This document shows, one piece after another, positions 36,217-45,773 of a DNA stretch of 64,000 bases; the first letter of the stretch is position 1; every line of letters starts with the position of its first letter. This DNA is from Suttonella sp. R2A3 (GTDB lineage: Bacteria; Pseudomonadota; Gammaproteobacteria; Cardiobacteriales; Cardiobacteriaceae): positions 985,501 through 1,049,500 of the forward strand of contig NZ_CP090975.1 of assembly GCF_021513215.1 (NCBI RefSeq). Reading direction: 5' to 3'. The position numbers and the translations under genes were made by a program. The notes under the pieces are model-generated. The model was not told where the DNA came from and made no database searches. It saw only the letters and a list, made by a program, of their open reading frames with translations.

Positions 36217-37907
36217 GTGCTTCAACAAACCATCAATTGATGATTTTTTTACCTCAAGTACCGGATTTAGAAGGTCGTTTATTTTGTGCCCCGTACACCT
36301 ATGCACAATTGATAGCAACGGCGCAATTAAGTGCATCACAGCTACAAGGCCACACATTAGCTTTTATTGATAGCGATGATGCGCTTATTACCGCCTGGGC
36401 TGTGCTGGCATGCACATTTTCTGGCATCAATATGGTGTGGGCAGCTAATGGTAGCGATAACGCCGCACAACACGCAAGTCGTGGTGCAGATATTCGTTTG
36501 GCAGATTTAACCCTAAATAATCAAACCACACTGCCAACGCTCTCTCCCGACTGGTCAGCAAGCAAACACGTTGATTTGCCAACACATTGTCACGATATCA
36601 CATTAACGCTACACACCTCCGGATCAAGCGGTCATCCTAAAGCAATCACCCGGCAATTAAGCAGCATATTTGCTGAAGTGGATGCTATCAGCACCGAACT
36701 AACGCCGACCACTGCCGTGCAAATTGGCAGTGTCTCTGTGCGGCATCTATATGGTTTAACGTTTAGGGTCTGTTACCCACTACGTCATGGCATGACGATT
36801 GACCAACAATTATGCCGTTTTCCAGAAGATGTTATCAGGGCTTTAGCACGCTATGAGCGCGTACAATGCATCAGCAGCCCAACCATGCTGAGTGCGCTCA
36901 GTCGCAGCCAGGTACTCGATACACTTGATGAGCGCATCGAAACCATTACTTCGGCAGGTGGATTGTTGTCTGATGCTGTCCGCGAAAAGATTAATGCACG
37001 GCTGTCTTCGCCAATTCTTGACGTTTATGGTTCTACGGAAACCGGGGTAATTGCCTGGCGACGACACACAGATTGGCGGGCTTTTCCCAAAGTGGAGATA
37101 CACCTTAATCCACAACAGCGACTGGTGGTGCGTTCACCGTGGTGCGCAGAAACATTTACAACCGCTGACCTCGCGTACGAAACAGCTCATGGCTGGCACT
37201 TGCACGGACGCGCCGACGCCGTGATTAAATTAGCGGATAAACGGGTTTCACTCGTCGCACTGAATAACGACATATCAGCCGATTCTTTCGTTGATGATGT
37301 CCATTGCTTTGTCCCCCAAGGCCACCAACATATCGCAGCATGGGTGGCACTGAATACTGACGGGGTTCAAGCACTCTGCGAGCATGGACGTAACGCATTA
37401 ATCACCAAGTTACGTCAACGAGTGAGTCAGACCCATGACCGCGTGGTCATACCAAGATATTGGCGCTTCGATCTGACTTTGCCGCGCGACGCTCAGGGAA
37501 AGCTAAGCCAAAAAATCGTTGAACATCGATTTAATCAACCCATCCGTGCACCCGAATGGTATGAGCATCAACATCAACAACAGCAACAGCCGTACGAAAT
37601 CACATTACACGCCACCATACCACTGGATTTATTCTATTTTAATGGCCATTTTGATCGTTTTCCGATTGTACCTGGGGTCGTACAATTACATTGGGCACTG
37701 GAACATGCGCAACACTATTTCACACTACCATCATCGCTATTGAGCGTAGAAAACCTTAAATATCAAGAAATGCTGCGCCCTGCTGCTGAGATATGTCTAA
37801 GCATCGCACATGATCATGCTCGTGATAAAGTCTCGTTTGTCTATCATGATAGAACATCGCAACAAAAATACGCCTCGGGACGTTTGGTTTTTGGGATACG
37901 AACATGA
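36213..37907 (+). CDS. Acyl-AMP ligase fused to a hot-dog dehydratase domain (APE cluster)
   Basis: A 564-residue two-domain protein. Residues 1 to about 440 are an ANL adenylating enzyme: LTLHTSGSSGHPKAITRQLS near 127 (P-loop), DVYGSTETGVIAWR near 268, the HLHGRADAVIKLADKRVSL hinge near 330 and the catalytic-lysine end LPRDAQGKLSQKIVEHRF. Residues from about 460 form a hot-dog 3-hydroxyacyl dehydratase-like domain, with FYFNGHFDRFPIVPGVVQLH carrying the catalytic His. The adenylation part would load an aryl acid on an ACP; the dehydratase part would form double bonds in each elongation round. In other APE clusters these activities can be separate genes. Confidence 0.87.
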   Translation: MSASTNHQLMIFLPQVPDLEGRLFCAPYTYAQLIATAQLSASQLQGHTLAFIDSDDALITAWAVLACTFSGINMVWAANGSDNAAQHASRGADIRLADLTLNNQTTLPTLSPDWSASKHVDLPTHCHDITLTLHTSGSSGHPKAITRQLSSIFAEVDAISTELTPTTAVQIGSVSVRHLYGLTFRVCYPLRHGMTIDQQLCRFPEDVIRALARYERVQCISSPTMLSALSRSQVLDTLDERIETITSAGGLLSDAVREKINARLSSPILDVYGSTETGVIAWRRHTDWRAFPKVEIHLNPQQRLVVRSPWCAETFTTADLAYETAHGWHLHGRADAVIKLADKRVSLVALNNDISADSFVDDVHCFVPQGHQHIAAWVALNTDGVQALCEHGRNALITKLRQRVSQTHDRVVIPRYWRFDLTLPRDAQGKLSQKIVEHRFNQPIRAPEWYEHQHQQQQQPYEITLHATIPLDLFYFNGHFDRFPIVPGVVQLHWALEHAQHYFTLPSSLLSVENLKYQEMLRPAAEICLSIAHDHARDKVSFVYHDRTSQQKYASGRLVFGIRT

Positions 37908-38623
37908 GCACGCCAAGAACCGTTGCCCTAATTCCGCACTATCGTCATCACAGTACGATTAGTGATGTCGTGGCGAAGCTGCGTGACTATGGGCTGCATT
38001 GTTTGATTGTCGATGATGGTTCGGGAGCAGTGTCGCAAGAAACGCTAACCAATCTAGCCACACAAAAAGGGGTTTCGGTATTGTGGCGTGAAATAAACGG
38101 TGGCAAAGGCGCAGCTGTTTGCGATGGACTGATCTGGGCAAACGCTCAAGGCTATAGTCATGCGCTACAAGTTGATGCAGATGGTCAACATCATTTGGAT
38201 GATGTTCCGCGGTTAATCAAAGCCGCAGAAACAGCACCACAGGCACTAATTTGCGCACGCCCTATCTACAACGAAGACGCGCCGAAATCTCGTCTTTATG
38301 GACGAAAAATCACTAATTTCTGGATTTGGGTGAACACCGGTTCACGTCATATTTATGATGGCATGTGTGGTTTTCGTGTGTATCCGCTGGCATCAGCCAT
38401 AGCGCTGATTCAGAATAAATATATAGGCAAACGTATGGACTTCGATACAGAAATCCTTGTGCGTTTACATTGGCAAGGCGTGGAAATGGTGTGGATAGAT
38501 AGTCGTGTATCTTATCAACCTGAAGGGGTATCACATTTCCGACTCTGGCGAGATAATGCGTTAATCAGCTGGATGCATACCCGTTTATTTTTCATCGGAT
38601 TATGGCGGCGCATATGGCGCTAA
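37904..38623 (+). CDS. Family 2 glycosyltransferase of the APE cluster
   Basis: A 239-residue GT-A fold glycosyltransferase: ALIPHYRHHSTISDVVAKL at the N-terminus, LIVDDGSGAVSQET near 35, REINGGKGAAVCDGL, the DXD-like HALQVDADGQHH near 87-98 and the acceptor region DGMCGFRVYPL. No membrane segment, so it is a peripheral cytosolic enzyme. It may transfer a sugar or a polyprenyl-phosphate-linked group to the pigment. It overlaps the next gene by 22 bases. Confidence 0.88.
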   Translation: MSTPRTVALIPHYRHHSTISDVVAKLRDYGLHCLIVDDGSGAVSQETLTNLATQKGVSVLWREINGGKGAAVCDGLIWANAQGYSHALQVDADGQHHLDDVPRLIKAAETAPQALICARPIYNEDAPKSRLYGRKITNFWIWVNTGSRHIYDGMCGFRVYPLASAIALIQNKYIGKRMDFDTEILVRLHWQGVEMVWIDSRVSYQPEGVSHFRLWRDNALISWMHTRLFFIGLWRRIWR

Positions 38624-39543
38624 AGCATCAACAGCATTGGGCGACACAAAAAGAACGCGGCAATCGCTTTGTACTCTTAATTAGCGCCTGGATGGCGCGT
38701 ACATTGCCGTTGTGGTTACTCAAACCTTTTATTCATCTCATCGCATTTTATTATTACCTAAGCGCACCCTCGGCCCGACGACATATTACCGCCTATCAAC
38801 GGCGTTTATCGCACCACTTCCCCGACCTTCACTTACCACCCCGCTCGGTTTGGCGACAATTCGCCGCGTTTGCACAAGCCATCAGTGATCAGTTTGCGGT
38901 ATGGCAACAACGCATTGTCTACGCCGATTTATCGGTTGAAGACCCTGACAACCTGTATGCGCGAATGAATAACCCGCATCAGCGTGGAGAATTACTTATT
39001 TGCGCACATTTGGGTAATAATGATGTGTGCCGCGCTTTAGCCAGTCATCATCGTCATTTTAAGCTCAATGTCTTAGTCTATCACCGCCATGCTGTACTGT
39101 TTAATCAAGCATTAAATCGTGTTGGTGCCGATAAAATACGCCTGTTTGAAATCAGCACGCTCGACGCGGCAACGATGTTTGATTTGCAGGCGCGGTTAGC
39201 GCGTGGCGAATGGTTGGCAATTGCTGCAGATCGTGTTCCGGTCAAAGGAGACAAAACGGTTTCAGTACCATTTCTAGGCGACGAGTCACTATTTGCTCAA
39301 GGCCCTTGGTTATTGGCCGGATTGCTGGATGTGCGCGTAAATGTATTGTTCTGTACACGCCAACATGGGCGTTATCATTTACAATTAGAGGCATTTGCCG
39401 AACGCATCCACTGGTCGCGCAGCACACGCGAGCAGGTCATCAAAACATGGGTGGCGCGCTACAGTGAACGGTTGGCACAAGCGTGTGCGCGTACGCCGTT
39501 GCAATGGTTTAATTTTTATGACTTTTGGGGGGATAATGTCTGA
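38602..39543 (+). CDS. Lysophospholipid acyltransferase (HtrB/LpxL-like) of the APE cluster
   Basis: A 313-residue member of the LABLAT/LpxL superfamily with an N-terminal membrane-associated region (ISAWMARTLPLWLLKPFIHLI), the ICAHLGNNDVCRALASHH segment with a catalytic-type His near residue 135, and EWLAIAADRVPVKGDKTVSVPF near 205. In lipid A synthesis such enzymes add secondary acyl chains; here it probably joins the polyene or a fatty acid to the lipid anchor. It is the second acyltransferase of the cluster and of a different family from the PlsC-like one. Confidence 0.85.
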   Translation: MAAHMALKHQQHWATQKERGNRFVLLISAWMARTLPLWLLKPFIHLIAFYYYLSAPSARRHITAYQRRLSHHFPDLHLPPRSVWRQFAAFAQAISDQFAVWQQRIVYADLSVEDPDNLYARMNNPHQRGELLICAHLGNNDVCRALASHHRHFKLNVLVYHRHAVLFNQALNRVGADKIRLFEISTLDAATMFDLQARLARGEWLAIAADRVPVKGDKTVSVPFLGDESLFAQGPWLLAGLLDVRVNVLFCTRQHGRYHLQLEAFAERIHWSRSTREQVIKTWVARYSERLAQACARTPLQWFNFYDFWGDNV

Positions 39544-39970
39544 GCCATCGCTGATTGAATTTGCCTACGACTGTCGCGTACCGTTCTATGATGTCGACAG
39601 CATGAATATTGCTTGGCATGGTCATTATGTTAAGTATTTCGAGCAAGCACGGTGTGCGTGGCTGGAATGGATTGACTACGATTATGTGCAAATGCACACA
39701 GATGGCTTTGCTTGGCCGGTTGCTCAATTACACATTAAATATATCCGACCAGCCACATTCGGACAGCATTTACGGGTTTGGGTCTCTCTACGAGAATATG
39801 AAAGCTGCCTTAAATTGGATTATCGCATCACCGATCGCGACAGCGGTGAGGTGTTAACCAAAGGCATGACCATGCAAATAGCGGTACGTATTGCCGATCA
39901 AGAAACGCAATTTCAAACCCCGCCATCATGGCAACAGAAAATCAGAGCACGCATGGGTAGAGAATCATGA
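39536..39970 (+). CDS. Hot-dog thioesterase of the 4-hydroxybenzoyl-CoA thioesterase type (APE cluster)
   Basis: A 144-residue thioesterase. The motif VPFYDVDSMNIAWHGHYVKY near 16-35 contains the catalytic Asp in the family position, with YVQM and VAQLHIKYIRPATFG following. I set the start at the ATG at 39536, which overlaps the previous stop; a longer frame beginning inside the acyltransferase gene is not needed. Expected role: release of aryl acids or misloaded chains from CoA or ACP. Confidence 0.9.
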   Translation: MSEPSLIEFAYDCRVPFYDVDSMNIAWHGHYVKYFEQARCAWLEWIDYDYVQMHTDGFAWPVAQLHIKYIRPATFGQHLRVWVSLREYESCLKLDYRITDRDSGEVLTKGMTMQIAVRIADQETQFQTPPSWQQKIRARMGRES

Positions 39971-40557
39971 AAAGACGCTTGAGTGTGTTTGTACTGTGGT
40001 TTTTCTGCCTTATTGCACAAGCAATCACCGCGGAAGATATCGCCCAGCAATTGCATCAGCCATCTATCAGCGGTCATTTTACGCAAACCCGACAGTTACA
40101 CTTGAGCGGCTTGAGCATTGAAAGCGAGGGGATATTTTCCCTTAACAAAAACGGGCTGCTGTGGTGGTTACAGAAACCTTTTGATGTGCGCACACGTATT
40201 TATAATGAGCAATGGGGGCAATGGCAAAACGATACACAATCCTGGTTAATCCAACCACAACAGGCATTGGGGCGAGAACAAACGGCCTTGATGATGCATT
40301 TATTGCGCGGAGAGTGGTCGGCATTAACGCAATGGTTTGACCTTGAAGCCACAGGAAATCAACAAGCATGGACACTAACGCTCACGCCAAACAGCGCGAT
40401 AATGCGCAATATTTTTACCGATATCGTTCTACAAGGTGGGCAAATACTGACAAGTGTGACCCTTAGAGAAACACAAGGCGATGTGAATACCATACGATTC
40501 TCTCTACAGCCTCTCCCACCAGAACAAGCACGTTTTATTAGTGATGCCTTGGAGTAA
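39967..40557 (+). CDS. LolA-like outer membrane lipoprotein carrier protein (APE cluster)
   Basis: A 196-residue exported protein with signal peptide KRRLSVFVLWFFCLIAQAIT. The mature part shows the LolA-like pattern: ISGHFTQTRQLHLSGLSIES near 35-54, IFSLNKNGLLWWLQKPFDVR and a C-terminal SVTLRETQGDVNTIRFSL. It would carry the lipid-like pigment or an accessory lipoprotein across the periplasm to the outer membrane. Next to the MMPL exporter, the two make up the export branch of the cluster. It is not the general LolA of the cell. Confidence 0.85.
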   Translation: MKRRLSVFVLWFFCLIAQAITAEDIAQQLHQPSISGHFTQTRQLHLSGLSIESEGIFSLNKNGLLWWLQKPFDVRTRIYNEQWGQWQNDTQSWLIQPQQALGREQTALMMHLLRGEWSALTQWFDLEATGNQQAWTLTLTPNSAIMRNIFTDIVLQGGQILTSVTLRETQGDVNTIRFSLQPLPPEQARFISDALE

Positions 40558-42877
40558 AAAGCACACCATTTATTGGTGGGTTATTGCCGCTGTTTTCATC
40601 TTGTTGTGCGTCATCTGGCGAACTTCTCACAGCCCACAAGCCATACTGTCCACGGAAATGGATACTTTACTGCCCAAAGTGCGTCCACACGTTGCTGGAC
40701 AAAGCGAGGCCATTGATGCCACACAACGTCGCCAAGACCAGCAAATCATCATGTTCATCACCTCACCAGAGGAGGCATTCACTCGCCAAATGAGCATTTC
40801 CTTAGCACAACAATGGCGCGATAGCGGTCTGTTTAGTGATGTCTTGCTAAAACAAGACATTCGCCTTGATCAGGTGCGCGATGAAATGCTCAAATGGCAA
40901 TGGCGCTTACCTTCTCAGAAACAATGGCAGATGTTAACCTCCCATCCAAGGCAATATATTGAACAGCGCGTGGGTGAGTTATTGACCCCAAGCGCACCCA
41001 CCGGACTACTCCCGCTGGAACAAGATTGGCTGGGCTTCTCTCGCTATACACCACAACCCCCTTTGCCTGATGCCTTAAGCTGGCATAGCGATGATCAAAT
41101 GCTCTGGTTTGACGCAGACGGTGCGTCAGGGGTTTTAGTACGCGCCACCCTGGCTGATCCAGCATCGCTTTCACACACCTCACAACGGTTATTAACCTTG
41201 CTGGCGGATACTCGCGCGAATGCTAACAAAAATGATGGGGCAGTTGCTTTTGTTGGTCGTGCTATTTTTAATGCTGAGGGACAACGTAGCGCACAATTTG
41301 AGAGTATGTGGATGTCGCTGACCAGCATCAGTTTGATTATTGTCTTGCTGGGTGGACTACTCGGTGGCCGCACTGTACTATCGCTAACCATATTGGTGTT
41401 TGTGTCGCTGCTATCCGGCGTGGCAGCAGTATTATTGGTGTTTTCGCAAATTCATGTCCTCACCCTGGTGTTAGGAACGAGTTTGATTGGCCTGGTACTT
41501 GATTTGCCTTTGCATTGGTTGATTGCCGGACGTTGCGACGCCGACTGGTCACCCCATCGATCCCTCAAAATACTGCAACAGCCGTTTTTGCTGAGTTTAG
41601 CGGTCACGTTATTGGGTTATATTGCCTTGTTATTCAGTGGCCTGCCTTTATTGCGTCAACTGGCTGTATTTTCGATGGCAGCACTACTATGTGCCTGGGT
41701 CATCAGCCGCCATATACTCCCTAATGCATTGCACAATCTATCGCTACAGCCATCGCCATTATTACAACGCGTAATTCAACGGACTTTACACCTACTGCGC
41801 ATGCCGTTAGCTCTACCTAAGCCTTTGATCATGATTGTATTAACAGCATTCATCATCAGCGGATTAATGCGTGGTAACTGGCATGAAGATATTCGTAACT
41901 GGATTAGCCCTCGTGCCGAAACACTCGCGGATGCGCAGCGTTTGCAGCAAATCAGTGGGCAGGATTCCGGCGCTTTTTTATTAGTACAAGCCGCCACTGA
42001 CGAACAGTTACTCATACGTGAGAAACAAGCACGCCAATGGCTTGACGCGCAGCAAGCTCTTGGCGTACCAACCCGCTATTGGGCGCTCGGCGATATCGTA
42101 CTCAATACCTCAGCTCAAGCCCAACGTAAAGCAACACTACGGCGTTTCGCAGACGAACAGCCACTTTGGCAACCACTATTGAATATCGGTGTAGCAGCAG
42201 AAACATTGCAACAATATACCCAACAATTATCAACGCAACCGATTTGGTCGCTCCAGGACTATCTGGCTTCGCCGCTGCTCAATCCATGGCGCGATTTATA
42301 CGGACAAAATGAAGCTGGTGTTTATGCGATTATCCGCTTACTTGATGGGACAGATATCAACGTATTAATGAATCAGTCATTACCAGAAGGCGTAGCGCTG
42401 ATTTATCCACGTCATGAATTATCCCAAGGATTTGCTTTGGTGCGTGATCGTGCGCTATGGCTCAAAGTGGCATCTTATCTGGCTGCCTGGTTGATGTTGA
42501 TGGCGATGTTGGATTGGCGCCGCGCGTTATGGGTTATTGCCATCCCAGTATTAGCCAGCTTATGCACAGTAGCCAGCCTTGGCTGGCTTGGATTGCCGGT
42601 GAGCGTATTTGCCGTGTGCGCTTTGCTTATTGTCGCAGCACTAGGCGGAGACTATGCCGTATTTATATTATGTGCACAGACTTGGACTTTAGGTAAAATA
42701 GCTGGTGTATTGATAGCGGCAGCAACAACCGTACTTACATTCGGGCTATTGTCACTGAGCACCACGCCAGCAGTAGCCACATTTGGTTTGACTGTGGCAC
42801 TCGGCGTGGGCTTTAGTGTGTTATTGAGCAGTTGGCTCCCCATACTTATCGATAAAAGGAATACTCATGGATTATGA
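40544..42877 (+). CDS. MMPL/RND-family exporter of the APE cluster
   Basis: A 777-residue membrane protein (ATG at 40544; a GTG three bases earlier is possible). One N-terminal helix (IYWWVIAAVFILLCVIW) precedes a periplasmic domain, then five helices from about 255-400, a second periplasmic domain (about 445-620) and five C-terminal helices, the standard MMPL arrangement. The MMPL core is seen in LVLGTSLIGLVLDLPLHWLI and LLIVAALGGDYAVFILCAQT. Related members in APE clusters are thought to flip or export the finished lipid pigment from the inner membrane. It overlaps both neighbours. Confidence 0.88.
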   Translation: MPWSKKHTIYWWVIAAVFILLCVIWRTSHSPQAILSTEMDTLLPKVRPHVAGQSEAIDATQRRQDQQIIMFITSPEEAFTRQMSISLAQQWRDSGLFSDVLLKQDIRLDQVRDEMLKWQWRLPSQKQWQMLTSHPRQYIEQRVGELLTPSAPTGLLPLEQDWLGFSRYTPQPPLPDALSWHSDDQMLWFDADGASGVLVRATLADPASLSHTSQRLLTLLADTRANANKNDGAVAFVGRAIFNAEGQRSAQFESMWMSLTSISLIIVLLGGLLGGRTVLSLTILVFVSLLSGVAAVLLVFSQIHVLTLVLGTSLIGLVLDLPLHWLIAGRCDADWSPHRSLKILQQPFLLSLAVTLLGYIALLFSGLPLLRQLAVFSMAALLCAWVISRHILPNALHNLSLQPSPLLQRVIQRTLHLLRMPLALPKPLIMIVLTAFIISGLMRGNWHEDIRNWISPRAETLADAQRLQQISGQDSGAFLLVQAATDEQLLIREKQARQWLDAQQALGVPTRYWALGDIVLNTSAQAQRKATLRRFADEQPLWQPLLNIGVAAETLQQYTQQLSTQPIWSLQDYLASPLLNPWRDLYGQNEAGVYAIIRLLDGTDINVLMNQSLPEGVALIYPRHELSQGFALVRDRALWLKVASYLAAWLMLMAMLDWRRALWVIAIPVLASLCTVASLGWLGLPVSVFAVCALLIVAALGGDYAVFILCAQTWTLGKIAGVLIAAATTVLTFGLLSLSTTPAVATFGLTVALGVGFSVLLSSWLPILIDKRNTHGL

Positions 42878-44095
42878 TGCAATTGTGATTGGCGGTGGTC
42901 CTTCTGGCGCAGTATGTAGTGCACTATTACAGCGTTCAGGGCAAAAGGTTTTGTTGTTGGAAAAAACGCATTTTCCTCGCTTTGTGATTGGGGAGAGCCT
43001 TTTACCTGCATGTATGCCGATCATTGAGTCCGCTGGACTTTCAGCAGCATTTAATCATGTCCCTCCATTTCAAAAAAAATTGGCGCGGCATTTACTTGGC
43101 GTGAGCATAATACTGAGTTTGATTTCCATGATAAATTCAGCGAAGGTCCAGCCGAAACCTTCCAAGTCAAACGCGCCATATTCGATCAGGCGTTGCTTGA
43201 AGAGGCAATAAAACAAGGGGTTACCGCACGCTTTGGTCATAGCGTCACCGCCTATCATGAAGAGGATGATATGGCGAGGTTACACGTTGATGACCCTGAT
43301 GGTGCGTCTTATCATGTGCGTGCACGCTTTGTGTTTGATGCCAGCGGCTATGGCCGCGTTTTAGCACGATTACTCGATTTGGAGAAACCCTCGACCCTGC
43401 GTCCACGCATTGCGATTTTCACCCATATTCGCGACCACATCAACGCCACAGATTATGACCGCGAAAAAATCCTCATCTCAACACACCCCGAACATCGCGA
43501 TAGATGGTCATGGCTCATTCCGTTTGCCGATGGAACGTCCTCCATTGGCATGGTCGCGCCACTGGATGATTATCACGCGAAAGACGATCACGCATGGCTG
43601 AGAGAAAGCTGCTTGGAAGTGCCGCGTTTGGCACAATTATTACCCGATGCCGAATGGGATATTGGCATGAAGACACAGCGTTTGAGTCAATATTCTGCAG
43701 ACGTTAACACCATGTACGGCAAACATTTCGCCCTGCTAGGCAATGCTTCGGCGTTTCTTGATCCGGTTTTTTCTTCTGGATTAACGGTTGCCATGGTCGG
43801 CGCACAATTAGCCGCACAAACGTTTTTACGCCAACAACAAGGACAATCTGTTGATTGGCAGCGCGATTTCGCCGAGCCATTAATGATTGGCATAGATACG
43901 TTTAAAACTTACGTGATGGGTTGGTACGATGGTTCTTTTCAAGATGTTATCTATAGCAATCCGGACAATCCCACAGTACGGTCCATGATTTGTTCTATCC
44001 TGGCCGGTTATGCCTGGGATAAGAACAATCCCTATGTGGATAAAGCAGAACGGCGTTTGCACGCTTTGGCAGAATTATGCAACAACATCGAATAA
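42867..44095 (+). CDS. FAD-dependent oxidoreductase, tryptophan-halogenase-like (APE cluster, frameshifted)
   Basis: The N-terminus has the FAD Rossmann motif YDAIVIGGGPSGAVCSALL and the VIGESLLPACMP loop; the second frame has ARFVFDASGYGRVLARLL, the WSWLIPFADGTSSIG segment and LLGNASAFLDPVFSSGLTVA, all typical of the geranylgeranyl-reductase and flavin-halogenase superfamily. The frame breaks at the A-run 43072-43079: nine As instead of eight give a continuous protein of about 410 residues, joining FQKK to IGAAFTWREHNTEFDFHDKF. As printed, translation stops soon after residue 110 and the FAD site is separated from the rest. The likely role is oxidation or reduction of the polyene or its head group. 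Confidence 0.82.
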
Positions 44096-44579
44096 CCGTG
44101 CGTTGGTGGTATTGGCTGGTATTAGGAGGACTTTATGCCTGCCAATCAATGCCACAGCCTGAGATACTGCCGCCACCTGGTGAGGTTCGCCAGTATCATT
44201 TGCGTGCACTAGATGAGACGAGTAATCCTACACAATTTATTGTGGTTTCTGAACGAGGCGTGCAAAATCAATGGCGCTGGTTATTATTAGACGCACTGGG
44301 CGCACCACGCACACGGCAAATTTATCTTAACGGACGTTGGCAAAATGATGGTTTTTTACCCCTGATCGAGCGACAAGAGAGCTGTTTAGTGTATTGATGG
44401 CATTGAATAAACAGACGGTTTTTTCCACTTTGCGTGAAGAACAGCAAGGCCATGAACGTATCTATTATTTCGATAATAAACGCTGGTTTAGCGTGCGTCG
44501 CCATCCTGAAACAGGCACACAATATCTATTATTGGCAGATGGGCGTTCATTTGTATTGAAAGGCCTCTCGGATGAATAA
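44077..44579 (+). CDS. DUF3261-type lipoprotein of the APE cluster (frameshifted)
   Basis: Outer membrane lipoprotein of about 167 residues. The signal peptide ends in the lipobox GLYAC near residue 21. The body reads LRALDETSNPTQFIVVSE, RGVQNQWRWLLLDALGAPRT and NGRWQNDGFLP. The frame breaks at the C-run 44359-44362: five Cs instead of four restore GFLPPDRATRELFSVLMALN and continue to the end at 44579. This family is recurrent in APE clusters and may dock the pigment in the outer membrane; the function is unproven. It overlaps the flavoprotein gene by 19 bases and the ketosynthase start by eight. Confidence 0.75.
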
Positions 44580-45773
44580 CTGTTTCTTACACCCCCCGGG
44601 GTTGCGAGTGCATTAGGTCACGGCTTAGCCGCGCATCTTCACGCACTGATGAACGCGCAAGCAAGCGATACCTTGTGCGAAAGCAATCAATGGCTGGCTG
44701 ATCGCACATTATGGGTAGGACAATATCAAGAATCATATCATCCTTGGCCGGAAACCATACCAGAGCAGTTACGTAGTCGTAACAACGCATTACTGTGCCA
44801 AGCTCTATGGCAGATTGATTCACACATTCAGCACGCTATAGCGCGTTATGGTGCTGATCGTATTGCCGTAGTGATGGGCACATCAACCACGGGTAGCGAT
44901 GAAAACATTCCCGCTTATCGGCGCTATCTCGCAGGAGAACCTTGGTCTGAGGTGCAATTTTCGCAAGCACATCAAATGCTGTGCGCACCAGCAGATCTTA
45001 TCGCGCAACACTATGGCTTACACAATAATGCCTGCTACGGTATTTCTACCGCATGTACCTCTGGTGCAAGAGCACTGATAAGCGCCGCACGATTGCTGCG
45101 TGCCAATATGTGTGATGCGGTTATCTGCGGTGGCGTAGATACACTATCCATGCTCACCATTAACGGCTTTGCTTCGTTGGAAGTCCTTTCTCAAGGAATC
45201 GCGCGCCCGTTTGCGTCAACACGTGACGGCATCAATATCGGTGAAGCGGCGGCTGTTTTTGTGATGAGTCGTGAACCCTCAGCAGTGGCATTATGTGGCT
45301 ACGGCGCCAGTAGTGACGCATGGCATATGTCTTCACCACACCCTGAGGGAAAAGGTGCCGAGCTGGCGATGCGCCAAGCGCTTGAAAAAGCACAAATTGA
45401 CGTATCCACCGTGGGTTGGCTCAACGCGCATGGCACCGGTACGCGACTGAACGATGACATGGAAGCCGCCGCCATTGAACGTTGCTTAGGCCAAGATATT
45501 CCGGTGACCTCGACCAAACCACTTACCGGACACACATTAGGTGCCGCAGGTGCGCTTGAGGCGGCGATTTTATGGATGGTGATTGACCGACAGCTTAATC
45601 CGCAAGGGCGCCTACCCAGCCAAAGAATGACTACGGCAGATGCCCCATCTGACTTACCCATCCGCCTTAGTGATGAACAAAGCCATTGGCCATCGGGAAG
45701 ACGTGTAGGCATGAGCACCTCATTTGCTTTTGGCGGCAATAATACCGCGTTAATTTTGGGGGAAGTATGCTAA
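44572..45773 (+). CDS. 3-oxoacyl-ACP synthase (ketosynthase) of the APE cluster, frameshifted near its start
   Basis: Condensing enzyme of the type II polyketide system. The catalytic set is complete: Cys in GISTACTSGARALISAARLL, the first His in NAHGTGTRLNDDMEA and the second in LTGHTLGAAGALEAA. The C-terminus has MSTSFAFGGNNTALIL. The ATG at 44572 overlaps the DUF3261 stop and gives MNNCFLHPPG, but six Cs at 44592-44597 put it out of frame; seven restore PPGVASALGHGLAAHLHALM. Otherwise translation would have to begin at the ATG at 44649, losing about 26 residues of the first fold unit. Confidence 0.87.

Noticed and set aside
42867-43211. A separate small flavoprotein gene and a second oxidoreductase gene
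   Set aside because: The two frames rejoin perfectly with one added A and together form a single family-length protein.
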